Below are positions 54,135-63,222 of a stretch of 64,000 nucleotides of DNA, in pieces. The stretch is from Anaerohabitans sp964387285. GTDB taxonomy: Bacteria > Zhuqueibacterota > Zhuqueibacteria > Residuimicrobiales > Residuimicrobiaceae. The stretch's first letter is position 1; the number at the start of each line of letters is the position of its first letter. The DNA is taken from assembly GCA_964387285.1 (NCBI GenBank), contig CAYLWO010000024.1:1-64000 (forward strand), written 5' to 3'. Made by a program: the position numbers and the translations under genes. Below the pieces are notes generated by a model. It was not told the origin of the DNA. It did no database searches and saw only the letters and a list, made by a program, of their open reading frames with translations.

Positions 54135-54361
54135 GATTCGACCTCAGATGCTAATCCGATTTCAGCCAATTCTTGTTCAAAAATTTTATCCAATTTTGAA
54201 CATTCTTTAGCGAGTCGATTTTTATCCAAGCGCAAAAGTTTTTCTGTTACAGCTTCTTGAATAGCCCGACTACGATTTGGAAAGATACGTTTTTGAACAA
54301 GGGTGTCGATTTTTTCGACTAATTTGTCATCAATTGTGATGGCAATTTTTGCAGTCGACAT
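54119..54361 (-). CDS. Ribbon-helix-helix antitoxin partner of MazF
   Basis: This is an 80-residue protein. Its first 45 residues form a ribbon-helix-helix DNA-binding domain ('AKIAITIDDKLVEKIDTLVQ', then 'FPNRSRAIQEAVTEKLL'), and its acidic C-terminal tail ends 'SEVESWPEY', which should wrap the toxin. It is preceded by GGAGGTG and, further up, by a 19-bp palindrome that overlaps the -10 box of a clear promoter, consistent with self-repression. The stop codon overlaps the toxin start. Confidence 0.9.
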   Translation of the reverse strand: MSTAKIAITIDDKLVEKIDTLVQKRIFPNRSRAIQEAVTEKLLRLDKNRLAKECSKLDKIFEQELAEIGLASEVESWPEY

Positions 54362-54373
54362 AAAACACCTCCG

Positions 54374-54419
54374 GTATGATAATTTATCATACTTTACGAA
54401 TATTCCTTCATATTGTCAA
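54374..54419 (-). promoter_or_regulatory. Promoter and operator of the mazEF-like locus
   Basis: On the minus strand TTGACA (54414-54419) and TAAAGT (54391-54396) are 17 bases apart, a good sigma-70-type promoter. A perfect 9+1+9 palindrome GTATGATAA-A-TTATCATAC (54374-54392) abuts and overlaps the -10 box. This fits binding of the ribbon-helix-helix antitoxin and repression of its own operon. Confidence 0.75.
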
Positions 54420-54430
54420 CAATTTTTTGC

Positions 54431-54571
54431 ATGCTAAAGGACGCGGTTTCGGCGCAAAAGCTCATGATCATTCGCTGCGCTCAGGACAAGTCTATTTTGG
54501 GAGATCTGCTTAATGATGCATCTGATACCATCATCAACAGCCAGGACATGAGGAACCGATTTGGATTATAA
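54431..54571 (+). CDS. Short ORF, possible antitoxin or antitoxin remnant of the RelE-like locus
   Basis: A 46-codon frame ends 'DLLNDASDTIINSQDMRNR' with a stop that overlaps the TTG start of the RelE-like gene by 11 bases, the typical antitoxin-toxin join. It is much shorter than a usual RelB/ParD antitoxin and has no clear DNA-binding motif, so the N-terminal part may be missing. There is no strong ribosome-binding site. Confidence 0.3.
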   Translation: MLKDAVSAQKLMIIRCAQDKSILGDLLNDASDTIINSQDMRNRFGL

Positions 54572-54971
54572 AATTGTCTATAAAAGTTCCGTCGAACGCG
54601 ATCTAAAAAAGATTGATAAAAAACAACTCAGGCATATCTTTGATAAAATCGATTCTGAACTTTCTGCAAAACCAGATTCTTTCCCGATGCTCTCGGGAAA
54701 ATTCACTGGCTTGAGAAAATATCGAATGGGTAACTATAGAGTCATTTATTCTATTATAGACGAATCCATCCTTATCCTCCTAATTGCTAAAGAAAATTCG
54801 CCTATATTCTTCAGCTGTGTCACAGCATTTTACTTTGATACTTTGTTAGTTAAACAGTTGCTGATTAAAACTCCAACGAAGGCACTGATAAAACTTGATG
54901 GAATTACAAGCCATAACATGGATGTTGGCAAAACATTTAGATTTATGAAATATGCAATAGAATTCAATTAA
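54561..54971 (+). CDS. RelE/ParE-family toxin with aberrant C-terminus
   Basis: The first 75 residues match the RelE/ParE fold: 'YKIVYKSSVERDLKKIDKKQ', 'KIDSELSAKPDSFPMLSGKF' and 'GLRKYRMGNYRVIYSI'. After 'ILLIAK' a normal toxin would continue to a basic 'HR..VY' tail within a few residues. Here 55 unrelated residues follow, so a frameshift or fusion probably destroyed the end and the toxin may be inactive. The start is TTG 54561, chosen because it lines up with family starts and overlaps the upstream short ORF; AGGAACC lies just ahead. It diverges from the mazEF-like locus. Confidence 0.65.
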   Translation: MDYKIVYKSSVERDLKKIDKKQLRHIFDKIDSELSAKPDSFPMLSGKFTGLRKYRMGNYRVIYSIIDESILILLIAKENSPIFFSCVTAFYFDTLLVKQLLIKTPTKALIKLDGITSHNMDVGKTFRFMKYAIEFN

Positions 54972-54978
54972 AATTTTC

Positions 54979-55326
54979 CTAACCCAGATGGCGGGAATTA
55001 AATGTCGGACAAATCTGGAGACTGTCGCAATGGTCGGTTCTACTTAAATGCGTCCTAGTTAATGACCTCGTATAAAAATTCGTATTTGTCCTGAAAACAG
55101 CTCGTTGCTGGATTATTCGCCCTCCCAAAAAACGACTGGGCTTCATAGAACACCTCTTGCTGTACAAGGGGATCGCTTCACTCCTGCGCAGAATATCGCC
55201 GTTGTCAGCATCCGAGGCTCCGTTCGCAATGACACGGTTATTATGTTATTTGGGCAATCATGGCATTTGTACCCTAACCCGGACAAGCTGGAACCAAATG
55301 TCGGACACCTTCGGAGACTGTTGCAA
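54979..55326. repeat. Pair of about 50-bp direct repeats flanking a GATTGCTTC repeat
   Basis: TAACCCAGATGG..AAATGTCGGACAAATCTGGAGACTGTCGCAA-like sequence at 54979-55029 recurs at 55274-55328 with the core AAATGTCGGAC and GGAGACTGT(C/T)GCAA. Between them lies the dispersed repeat at 55160-55268. The arrangement suggests serial insertion of repeats beside the toxin locus. No gene is present in 54972-55548. Confidence 0.5.
55160..55268 (+). repeat. GATTGCTTC/CGCAATGAC dispersed repeat
   Basis: It begins ACAAGGGGATCGCTTCACTC and ends TTCGCAATGACACGGTTATT with a GGGCAATCATGGCAT tail, matching 27183-27290 over nearly its whole length. Confidence 0.65.
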
Positions 55327-55344
55327 AAGGCAGAACAACCCCGG

Positions 55345-55371
55345 GGTCACGGCTTTTGTGCCCCGGGTTTC
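55345..55371. terminator. GC-rich hairpin near the toxin locus
   Basis: AACCCCGGGGTCAC and GTGCCCCGGGTTTC face each other across a short loop, with one bulged base in the stem. It could end transcripts from either side, but the lack of a long T-run leaves this uncertain. Confidence 0.35.
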
Positions 55372-55548
55372 TTAACGTATTGATTATGCGTCGAGAGACA
55401 CCCGGAGTGACCAAAAAAACGCGGCCACATCCAGGGTCTGGGGTTCTGCGACAGTCACGCGATGGGTCTGACATTTTTTGACCATTTTTCACGAAAAACT
55501 ACTCGTAATACAATAACCATCACGATCCTGAAATAGCAAGGTCGTTTT

Positions 55549-57297
55549 CTATTGCTCTATCTCCTGCAAAAATTTCTCCAGCTCGCGATATTGCAACCAC
55601 ACCCGTTGATTGATGGAACTGAGCACGCCTTGCTGTCCGCGTGAACGGACACAGCGTCCATAAACCGTGATCAACGATTCCACGGGCGCAGAACGGAACT
55701 CTTTCATCGTCTTTGCCAGACCGATTGTATCACTTTTACCAGTAAATCGGTGATTACGCAGAGCGTAGAGCGGTTCAATCTTTCGACCAAATTCATCCAG
55801 ATACAAGGCAAACCGCATCTGATCGCGCAACCATTGCAGATTTTTTTTCTGCTGTGCTGATAACAATGCCGGATTAATCTCAATTTGCAGTACGGCCCTG
55901 GTTTTTTGTAGTAAATCATCTGATAACCGGCCCCAATAGGGCGCATAGGGATAGTATTCGGGCGATTCCACCGGACTGTACCACTGCCCGCGATCCATCG
56001 CCGTTAATAACGGCAGCAACGCTTTCACGGCAGCAGCGCCGTACTGCTGCTCGATATCGTGGCGATAGATCGTTGCGATAGAGATGGTATCTTGCGGATA
56101 ATTCGCAAACCGGGCAAATGCATCCATATTCAGCTTAACTTCGTCCGTACGCCAGTGAATGGCCACCACGCCGTGCAGGTTTTGTTTGGCAGCCAGTTTG
56201 ACCTGTTCGCGCAGCAAAGTAACGCGCGGCTGCAAGTGCCACAGGCTTTTGTCGCCCTCGAGCCAGGGAATTGCGAAAACCGGCCGATGTCCGGCAATTT
56301 CTGCCAGAAACGCCGGTTGTGCATCCTGGCCCTGGTTGGGATTCAGACAGGTAAAAATAATGTCCTGCGGCAATAGTTTATCCAATCCCTGCAACACTGG
56401 CATCAATTGATTGCCGCCGCCCCAACCGGCAATGGCGATTTTGGTCTGCGGCGTCCGGTTTTTGATATAAGCGTAAGCCTTTTGAATATAGGCCAGCGAC
56501 CAGACTCCAGTGAATGCACAGGTTTCGTCAAATTGTTGAAACGATGGCGCCTGTTGTCGATACAGTTCGGCAAATTCTCCTTTCATTTGCGGCGAACCGA
56601 CAAACATGGTGTGCTCGTGCAGCCAAAGCCAAATATGATCGATGCCGGGATAAGCGGTGAGAATATCATCAATGGCATCATAGAGAATTTCGCAGGAAGA
56701 GGGATGCATGGGATCCGGCGTCATGGCGCCGCGAATGATTGATTCCGGCGGCACGATAGATGCGAATTCCGGCGGGTGAATGCCGAATTCAAAGCCCATG
56801 GCCATTTGTATGCCGCGTTCGTGCGCCATGGTCAGCACACGCCGCATTAAATTCCGGGTTCGCTGATAATGTTCTTCATTATCGCGGCTGAGCACGGCCG
56901 CGTCACTGCCAAATGCCGCAGCGCCGGCCGGCGTGTGCAAACGACTCCTGCTGTCAAAAACGAAATCCTGCAACGCCATCGGCCGATATCCCCAGCGACT
57001 GCTGAGGGAATGGTCTAAAAATGCCTGTGGGATTACATTGCGATAAGAGAGGCAAATGAGCGGTTCAACATAGGTGGCATACCGTTCGGCGCCGCCGGTG
57101 TAACAATGGAAGGCAATGAAATTCAGTCCCAGCGACTGCATGCGATCGAGATATTGCCGGTAATCCGTTTCATTCCAGGCTGTAGGTCCGCAAAGGAAAT
57201 TGTGCCATGGCAAGGTTCCGCGGATCGCCAAAGGTTTTTCCATGGCGAACAGGGAATGAAATGCCAGAATAAGCAACATGGTAAATATTTTTTTCAT
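55549..57297 (-). CDS. Secreted TIM-barrel protein, putative glycosidase of unknown family
   Basis: The 582-residue protein has a signal peptide ('MKKIFTMLLILAFHSLFA'). The barrel starts at once with 'AIRGTLPWHNFLCGPTAWN' and 'SLGLNFIAFHCYTG'. Further strand-end residues are 'MAMGFEFGIHPPEF' near residue 167, 'HIWLWLHEHTMFVG' near 223, 'KIAIAGWGGGNQ' near 290 and 'GVVAIHWRTDEVKLN' near 378. The His/Glu-rich ends of strands are like those of alpha-glucuronidase, hyaluronidase or agarase-type barrels, but I cannot name the family. The C-terminal 150 residues are helical. It is a single leftward gene divergent from the next OM protein. Confidence 0.62.
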   Translation of the reverse strand: MKKIFTMLLILAFHSLFAMEKPLAIRGTLPWHNFLCGPTAWNETDYRQYLDRMQSLGLNFIAFHCYTGGAERYATYVEPLICLSYRNVIPQAFLDHSLSSRWGYRPMALQDFVFDSRSRLHTPAGAAAFGSDAAVLSRDNEEHYQRTRNLMRRVLTMAHERGIQMAMGFEFGIHPPEFASIVPPESIIRGAMTPDPMHPSSCEILYDAIDDILTAYPGIDHIWLWLHEHTMFVGSPQMKGEFAELYRQQAPSFQQFDETCAFTGVWSLAYIQKAYAYIKNRTPQTKIAIAGWGGGNQLMPVLQGLDKLLPQDIIFTCLNPNQGQDAQPAFLAEIAGHRPVFAIPWLEGDKSLWHLQPRVTLLREQVKLAAKQNLHGVVAIHWRTDEVKLNMDAFARFANYPQDTISIATIYRHDIEQQYGAAAVKALLPLLTAMDRGQWYSPVESPEYYPYAPYWGRLSDDLLQKTRAVLQIEINPALLSAQQKKNLQWLRDQMRFALYLDEFGRKIEPLYALRNHRFTGKSDTIGLAKTMKEFRSAPVESLITVYGRCVRSRGQQGVLSSINQRVWLQYRELEKFLQEIEQ

Positions 57298-57542
57298 GCT
57301 TTTGTTCCCAAGTTTTTTAAAGCAAACACGGGTTAAACGGATAAAAATAAATCCGATTTGAGCATTGCGTCATTAAGCTATTATAGAACATCCATTATGA
57401 CAACTGGTATGTAAAAGATAATCCTTTTTTCATCATTCACAATACTATTTCATTCTTTTTCTCTTAGGGGAATGGCGACCATCCTGTGTCTTTAGAGCAA
57501 AGAGCTGATGCGGTTGAACCGAATTTACTGCAGGAGGATGAT

Positions 57543-58544
57543 ATGTTGCGAAAACAAAACTTTTTAAAACTCGCATGGTCAGTGCAAGCAATCCTGTTCA
57601 GCTTTTCCGTTTCTCCGGCGCAAATTCCATCGACGGAAGAGAAAAAGGATGCCAATAAACATGAACTGCTGACGGTAGAACAACAAGGTCCTGCTAGCGA
57701 AGGTGCAAAACGTGTTTATCTGTGGGATCGGCTAAAAGGCGTTGATGCGCCGGTGGATCCTCAGCAACTGTTTATCATTCCGACAGCGGATGTGCTAAAG
57801 TCCATGGCGGTGAGCACCGGCGCCGGCAGTGCTTTTGGCGTACAGCAGAACGAAAAAAGCCCATTTTTACGGCATGTCCGTTTTGGATTGGGCAATACGG
57901 CGGAAATTGAACTGTCCTCCATCGGTGTGATCAACAATCTTTCACAGGGAGCAGCCAGCATTCCTACGGCCGCTTTTAAACTGAAAATTTTACCCGAGAT
58001 AGGGGGACGACCGGGCCTTGCCGCGGCATTGCGCAGTTCCTTATGGCATTCAGAGCGTCGCAACAAATGGGTGTTTGAGAAGCGACTGGCCACTCTGTAT
58101 TTTGTCGCTACCAAGACTTTTGGCCCTGCGACCTTGAATCTCGGCATGAGCGTGGAGGATTTGCGCATACGCAGCAAATACGCCGGTACAGAACAAATTT
58201 ATTCTCCAGCCAGTGCGCCAGGGGAAAAGCGCGACAAGGACTATATTAATCGCAATCTCCTGGCGCCTTTTCTCGGCTTGAAGGTGTGGGTTAACGATCG
58301 CACCCGGTTAATGTTCGAGATCGAAAAGATTGCCAAATACGATTTCGACGAGAACTTGCCCGAGTTGTCCGTCTCGGATATAACCTCGGAATGGATGACC
58401 ATTGCCGGCGTCCGCTTCTTTTTTCTCAATTGGCTCGCTCTGGATACCGGCGTGTTGTATCGCAGCGATTTTCACGGCATTGGCGATGCGCAAATCAATG
58501 CCGGCTTTCATGTGAATTTTTCCCTTATAAAAAGACGGGTGTGA
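57543..58544 (+). CDS. Putative outer-membrane/porin-like protein
   Basis: The start is ATG 57543, chosen since GGAGGATG lies just ahead and the signal peptide begins here ('MLRKQNFLKLAWSVQ', cleaved near 'SPAQ'). About 333 residues. A proline- and charge-rich linker leads into an alternating beta pattern from about residue 90 to the end: 'HVRFGLGNTAEIELSSIGV', 'FKLKILPEIGGRPGLAAAL', 'RTRLMFEIEKIAKYDF' and 'LDTGVLYRSDFHGIGDA'. This is typical of an outer-membrane barrel. The function is unknown. Confidence 0.65.
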   Translation: MLRKQNFLKLAWSVQAILFSFSVSPAQIPSTEEKKDANKHELLTVEQQGPASEGAKRVYLWDRLKGVDAPVDPQQLFIIPTADVLKSMAVSTGAGSAFGVQQNEKSPFLRHVRFGLGNTAEIELSSIGVINNLSQGAASIPTAAFKLKILPEIGGRPGLAAALRSSLWHSERRNKWVFEKRLATLYFVATKTFGPATLNLGMSVEDLRIRSKYAGTEQIYSPASAPGEKRDKDYINRNLLAPFLGLKVWVNDRTRLMFEIEKIAKYDFDENLPELSVSDITSEWMTIAGVRFFFLNWLALDTGVLYRSDFHGIGDAQINAGFHVNFSLIKRRV

Positions 58545-58628
58545 CTGTAATATTGATGAGTTTATTCGGTTTTGCCGTTCGATTGCAAGATTAGCGTACC
58601 AGTGATAAACTCCCGCATTATAAATCCT

Positions 58629-58690
58629 GTATTGAGCGATGTGTGCTCGAAAAACAACCTTGAGAATGATTCAAACCTTAGCAAGGTTGC
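58629..58690 (-). repeat. GAGCACATATCGCTC-type intergenic repeat, copy 4
   Basis: The minus strand reads AACCTTGCTAAGGTTTGAAT, then CAAGGTTGTTTTTCGAGCAC and ACATCGCTC. It sits between two convergent genes and could serve as a terminator for the DUF3160 gene, as its hairpin is followed by T-rich sequence. Confidence 0.5.
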
Positions 58691-58693
58691 TGC

Positions 58694-61020
58694 TTATCTG
58701 ATCAAGGTCATTTTACGAGTTTGTTGAAATACTCCGCATTGTAAAACCGTGATATAAATACCCGAACCGACCGCAACGCCCTGATCATCGCAACCATCCC
58801 AGATCGTGACATGTTCCCCTGCATGCTGCCGTTCATTGAGCAAAACACGAACTCTCTGACCCAGTGCATTATAGACCGTGATGCGTGCTGTTGCTGTCTC
58901 TGATAGGGTATAGTGAATGCGTGTGCTCGGATTGAACGGATTGGGATAGTTATCATACAAGCGAATCTGCGGCATGCTCGCGGAATTTTGACCGACCCCG
59001 GAATTTTGCACGGTTGGAATCTCACGCCCTTTAGCACGCATCTGGCCGGAGCTGTTTGCCAGATAACAATTTGTCCAGTCCGGTCGCTCCGGCGTTTGAT
59101 CGGCACGAACCAGATCAGCCCACTCTTCATTGGTCATGCGGGTAAAATTACTGGTGAGTTTTTCATAATAAGACATAACCGGGCCGACAAAAAGCACAGG
59201 CTGATATTCGAAAGACGGAGATGGCGCAATAAAAAATCCCAAATCAATTTTACCGACGCCGACATGCAAAACATGGCCGACCGGAATGCCATTCTGATCC
59301 GTTGGTTGGGTATGCACATCGGCCAGTAAATAATCCGTGCCGTCGAATTGCGAGACATCACCTAAATAATAGTACAGGTCTGCATACCATCCGGAAAAGG
59401 GTTCGGTCATATAATCACCGCTTTGGTAGAGCATGCTTTTTAAATAGTCACGATCTGATTCGGAGAAGGGTTGTTGTGTCAGTTCTTTTTCAGCCAGACT
59501 CTGCAACTGTTTTGCAACGCTTGATAAATTGTTAAAATAATCATAAAAACCGGCATAGCCGCATTCCAGGAATCGCGTCTTGGCTATTTCCGCCAGCTCG
59601 GCAATCTGCCGATAGAAATCCGGATAGGGTTCCACATAAGAGTGGGGGAACGAACAGGCAGCATCGGCTGTATTGGATTGTTTGGCATATAATAAATTAT
59701 CGTGTCGTAATTGCGCCCAGGCCGCCAGTTGGGTATTCATTTTTTCATGTTGCCAGGCAGCTGTGTTCATAAATTCGGGTGAACCGGATGGTAACGGTTT
59801 ATGCAAACGACATATGGCATCCAACCAGCCGTTGTAAAAGGTAGATTGCCATTCAGCAGGCGAATAGCTCTCCATCATAGCTCTCATGCTGGCCAACTGA
59901 CCGCTGTAGTGGTATTGTTCCAATGGTCCCTGCAAAAGCCAGAGGGTATTGTTGTTGCCCAGAGAAAAGAGTACATCCAGGGGATCAGGCANNNNNNNNN
60001 NNNNNNNNNNNNNNNNNNNNNNNNNNNNNNNNNNNNNNNNNNNNNNNNNNNNNNNNNNNNNNNNNNNNNNNNNNNNNNNNNNNNNNNNNNNCGTTGACCG
60101 GCCAGGTCCAGCAATTCATCCAAAAGCAGGGCGTCGATGCGCATCCGTTGCATGGATCGTTGCCAATCCTCACTGATAGGATCAGCTTGAGGCGCCAGCA
60201 GTAAAAAAGAGGTGGTGTTGAACCACATCATGGTGCGGAAATAATTTTCTCTGTATGCGTACTTGCCCCTCGGTTTGAATTGACTGAAATCGATTGCACG
60301 CGGCGAAAAAGAAAACAAACTGACCGTTGCCAATTGTTCACGATAGATCGCTTCGATCAGGGCGCCTGTCTCCAGGCTATCGGCCGCAACACAGGAGCGC
60401 AGAGGATCATAAACCTGCAAATCCCAAAAGGGAACCGGCTCTGTTTCTCTCAACAGTCGAAAGGCCACAGCCGTGTACATATCGATGTCCTGCAGGCATC
60501 TCTGCAGTTCCGGCCTGTTTTGATAGCGCTGAAGCAATAGCGGATAGGCCAGGCGCAACTGGTGCACCAATGAATCCAAATCAGCATGCAGTTTGTATTC
60601 GACAATTTCTAAAACCTGCGCATAAGAAAAATGCAGGGCGTGCAGCACCATATCCGTCGTAATGAACACCGGCAGATCCTTTTTATAAATATCCATCAAT
60701 GCCTGGTCAAAGCTGGCGTAACGGACGCGTTCGGTAACGGCAAACCGGTTTTTCTGCAGCAGGCCCAATTCCCCTTCGGTCAGCCGGTATTTGACTTGAA
60801 CGGAATCCAGGTATTGCACGGAACGAAAAAATACAGGATCCGGATCGAATTGCACGAATGTTCGTCCGGGCGGATATTGCTGTGTCAATTCTGCATAGGA
60901 TTTATCCTGATTGGCAGTTGATACGGTCTGATATTCCTCCAGGGTCAAATGGTTTTGCGGAAACAGTTGGACCGCAAACATGTAAAGGAACAAACCAAAG
61001 AGGATTAAGGCTTTTTTCAT
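58694..61020 (-). CDS. DUF3160 secreted protein with T9SS sorting domain, split by an assembly gap
   Basis: Both sides of the 100-N gap belong to one gene. The 5' part (from ATG 61020, GAGG upstream) has a signal peptide and the start of DUF3160, for example 'DLPVFITTDMVLHALHFSY' near residue 115. The 3' part (to 58694) reads out of the gap as 'DPLDVLFSLGNNNTLWLL' and continues the domain ('DVHTQPTDQNGIPVGHVLHV', 'GPVMSYYEKL'). It ends in a Por sorting domain beginning 'LYDNYPNPFNPSTRI'. The span is 2327 bases, not a multiple of three, so the 100 N are a placeholder and the true gap has another size. The role of DUF3160 is not known. It probably acts at the cell surface. Confidence 0.8.
59992..60091. 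other. 100-base run of N (assembly gap)
   Basis: Exactly 100 N join two contigs inside the DUF3160 gene. The reading frames on both sides show the join is in the right order, but the gap size is arbitrary. Confidence 0.98.
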
Positions 61021-61214
61021 GATACGCCTCTTTCACCTGTTTAAGGCATCTGATTTCTAATTTTTACCATCAATGAGTAAAAGATGCTGAAATAAAAAAA
61101 ACAATCGAGTGAAATTGAACAATAATATCTATTTTCTTGTGAGGATGATCACACTATTTTGCTGAGGAAAAGGTATTGGGATTTAACTCGGTCGGATGAT
61201 GGGCGGAAAGGAGA

Positions 61215-61255
61215 GATGGGTACACCCGATTCAGGGATGAAAAGCTGTACCCATC
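61215..61255. repeat. 10-bp perfect inverted repeat downstream of the charged-protein gene
   Basis: GATGGGTACA (61215-61224) and TGTACCCATC (61246-61255) flank a 21-base loop. It lies 28 bases past the stop of the leftward gene and may be its terminator or a protein-binding site. Confidence 0.4.
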
Positions 61256-61283
61256 CCGCCTTGCGCAACTGATATAAACAGGA

Positions 61284-61982
61284 TTACTTTCGATTTTTTT
61301 TATCTTCGCGCGTTTCGCGGCGATCTTCCCGCAACTCTCGCTTGTCCTCCTTGATTTCACGCAGGCCAAGTTTGATCTCTTCCTGAGAAACCTTCAGATA
61401 CTCTTCCAGCAGCGCAGCCTGTTTCTGGCGCAGCACCTGGTCGCCTTGCGGTCCGGCGACATCGATTTTTTTCTGCAGTTCGATCAGCTCCAGCGAAATA
61501 GAGCGCTTTTTTGCCAAAATCTCTTCAGCTTTCTTTTCATCTCGGATGTCATCACGCCGATCACGACGGTCATCGCGCAGGTCATGCTTGTCGTCTTTTA
61601 AAGCTTTTTTGTCTTTGTCTTTATCCAGGCGCTCTTTGATTTTTTCGACACGGGATGCATTTTTTTCAACAGTGGATTTTTTAACCTCTTTTTCCGCCTG
61701 TTTGACCTCTATTTGGGCCTCTTTTACGTCCTTGCGCAGGTATTCATATATCTGTTTCTCGGCAGTTTTCAGCGCATCGGAATTGGGAGCGGTTTTACGC
61801 AACTGGTCCCATTTGAGGATGAGATCGGACAGACGATCCAGATCGCCGCGATCGTCGCGCACCGAGATTCTGTCAGCGGCCAGCGCCTGATGGTCCTTGG
61901 CCTTTTCAATCTGATGCACCTGAGCGAAAACCGGCACTGCCATCACGGCCAAAAAACATAACAAGCTGATGACTTGCTTCAT
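61284..61982 (-). CDS. Secreted, highly charged coiled-coil protein
   Basis: A signal peptide ('MKQVISLLCFLAVMAVPVFA') is followed by about 210 residues made mostly of Lys, Asp, Glu and Arg. There are long heptad-like helices and a run of 'DDRRDRRDD'-type repeats around residues 140-150 and again 'EDKRELREDRRETRED' at the C-terminus. I see no enzymatic or sorting motif. AAGGAGG lies 6 bases before ATG. It follows the SPFH gene by 48 bases on the same strand, so both are probably one transcript. It may be a periplasmic scaffold; the function is unknown. Confidence 0.65.
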   Translation of the reverse strand: MKQVISLLCFLAVMAVPVFAQVHQIEKAKDHQALAADRISVRDDRGDLDRLSDLILKWDQLRKTAPNSDALKTAEKQIYEYLRKDVKEAQIEVKQAEKEVKKSTVEKNASRVEKIKERLDKDKDKKALKDDKHDLRDDRRDRRDDIRDEKKAEEILAKKRSISLELIELQKKIDVAGPQGDQVLRQKQAALLEEYLKVSQEEIKLGLREIKEDKRELREDRRETREDKKNRK

Positions 61983-62030
61983 AACTACCTCCTTGGTTTT
62001 TATGACGACATCAGTTTCTTTTCATGCTCA

Positions 62031-62981
62031 TTATTTCTGCGTGCCCATCATGTTCTGCATGTTGAGCATGGGTACGACGTTTTGCGGCAACACACCCCAC
62101 TGGATATTGGGCGCCAGTTTCTGCACAAATTCCCATTGGATAATGGTCGGATTTTTGGTCAGGGCCAGTTGCCGGATTTCGATGCTCTTGGCATCGCCTT
62201 CGGCGGCTACGATTTTCTGCTCTTTGCGTATTTTTTCCTGTTCCAGCTTGTTCTTTTCCGTGGAAATGTTCTCCAGAGCGATCTGTTTTTCTTCCAGGGT
62301 TCTGGCATACTCGGGGGTAAAGTTGATGTTGCGCAACACCACCTCATCAAGAATAAGACCGTTAGCTTCAAACTTGGGCGCGATCTCATCAAACATCGCT
62401 TGCTGTGCTTCGTAGCTGCGTTTCGTATAAAGATCATAGGCGGCGAACTTGGTCGGCACGCGGCGGCCGGAACCGCGAATTTCGGTTTTAACCACTTTTT
62501 CGACATACTCCTCTTCCGTGCCCAGATTCTGCACGATCCAGGCCGCTTTGCCGGGCATGATCATGAATCGCGCGGTGATGCCCACGCGAATTTGCTGGCC
62601 GTCGGAAGTAAGTGCGCTGATGATAATGTCAGGATAATCGGCTTTGCTCTCCTGCGGATTGTCAGAGGCTTCGTAGGTCTTTTTCAGAGTCGGCAACAGG
62701 ACCGCTTTTTCAATGCCGGGCAACAGAAAGTGCAGGCCAGGCGGCATCTCGCCGGCCACAGCGCCGAGCCGTTTCACCACGCCAACGGTTCCGGCTTCAA
62801 TAACGACAATGGACTGCGAAGCAATCAGGATTAAAACAAGGACGATTAAAACCCAGCGAATGGTTTTTTTACTGCCGCTTAGGAGCATTTGCACACGGGC
62901 GCCTGTGGCGGGATCCTTTTTCCCAAGCAGCACGGTCATGGCAAAACAACCTATCAGAAACATCACAATCAAACCAATCAT
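62031..62981 (-). CDS. SPFH/prohibitin (band 7) membrane protein
   Basis: The 316-residue protein has two N-terminal hydrophobic segments (residues 1-20 and 42-62). The SPFH domain follows ('SIVVIEAGTVGVVKRLGAV', 'MPPGLHFLLPGIEK', 'SDGQQIRVGITARFMI'). A coiled-coil region with 'ARTLEEKQIALENISTEKNK' and 'EQKIVAAEGDAKSIEIR', the hallmark of prohibitin and HflK/C relatives, comes next. These proteins form large rings in the inner membrane and often modulate proteases or lipid domains. GGGAGGA precedes ATG. It is the first gene of a two-gene set with a secreted charged protein, which could be its partner on the periplasmic side. Confidence 0.88.
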   Translation of the reverse strand: MIGLIVMFLIGCFAMTVLLGKKDPATGARVQMLLSGSKKTIRWVLIVLVLILIASQSIVVIEAGTVGVVKRLGAVAGEMPPGLHFLLPGIEKAVLLPTLKKTYEASDNPQESKADYPDIIISALTSDGQQIRVGITARFMIMPGKAAWIVQNLGTEEEYVEKVVKTEIRGSGRRVPTKFAAYDLYTKRSYEAQQAMFDEIAPKFEANGLILDEVVLRNINFTPEYARTLEEKQIALENISTEKNKLEQEKIRKEQKIVAAEGDAKSIEIRQLALTKNPTIIQWEFVQKLAPNIQWGVLPQNVVPMLNMQNMMGTQK

Positions 62982-63222
62982 GGAATCCTCCCGGTGTAAG
63001 ATATGACGTTACTCATTTTTATCGCATTGTAATTGCGTCGGACCGACGAATAATTAAGTTAAGAAATATAGAGTAGGAATGCAAGAGCAATGTCAAACCA
63101 TAATTTATTTGCACTCTTTAATGAAATGGTTATATTATGCAAGCATCAGCTTTATCGTAGACGCAGGGCCGGATATAACAGGTATGGAAAATTCTGTCCT
63201 GCTTAATCTTTTGAAGGTTACA

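Noticed and set aside
54431..54571. A confident antitoxin gene
   Set aside because: Too short and without a DNA-binding motif; kept only as a low-confidence feature because of its overlap with the toxin start.
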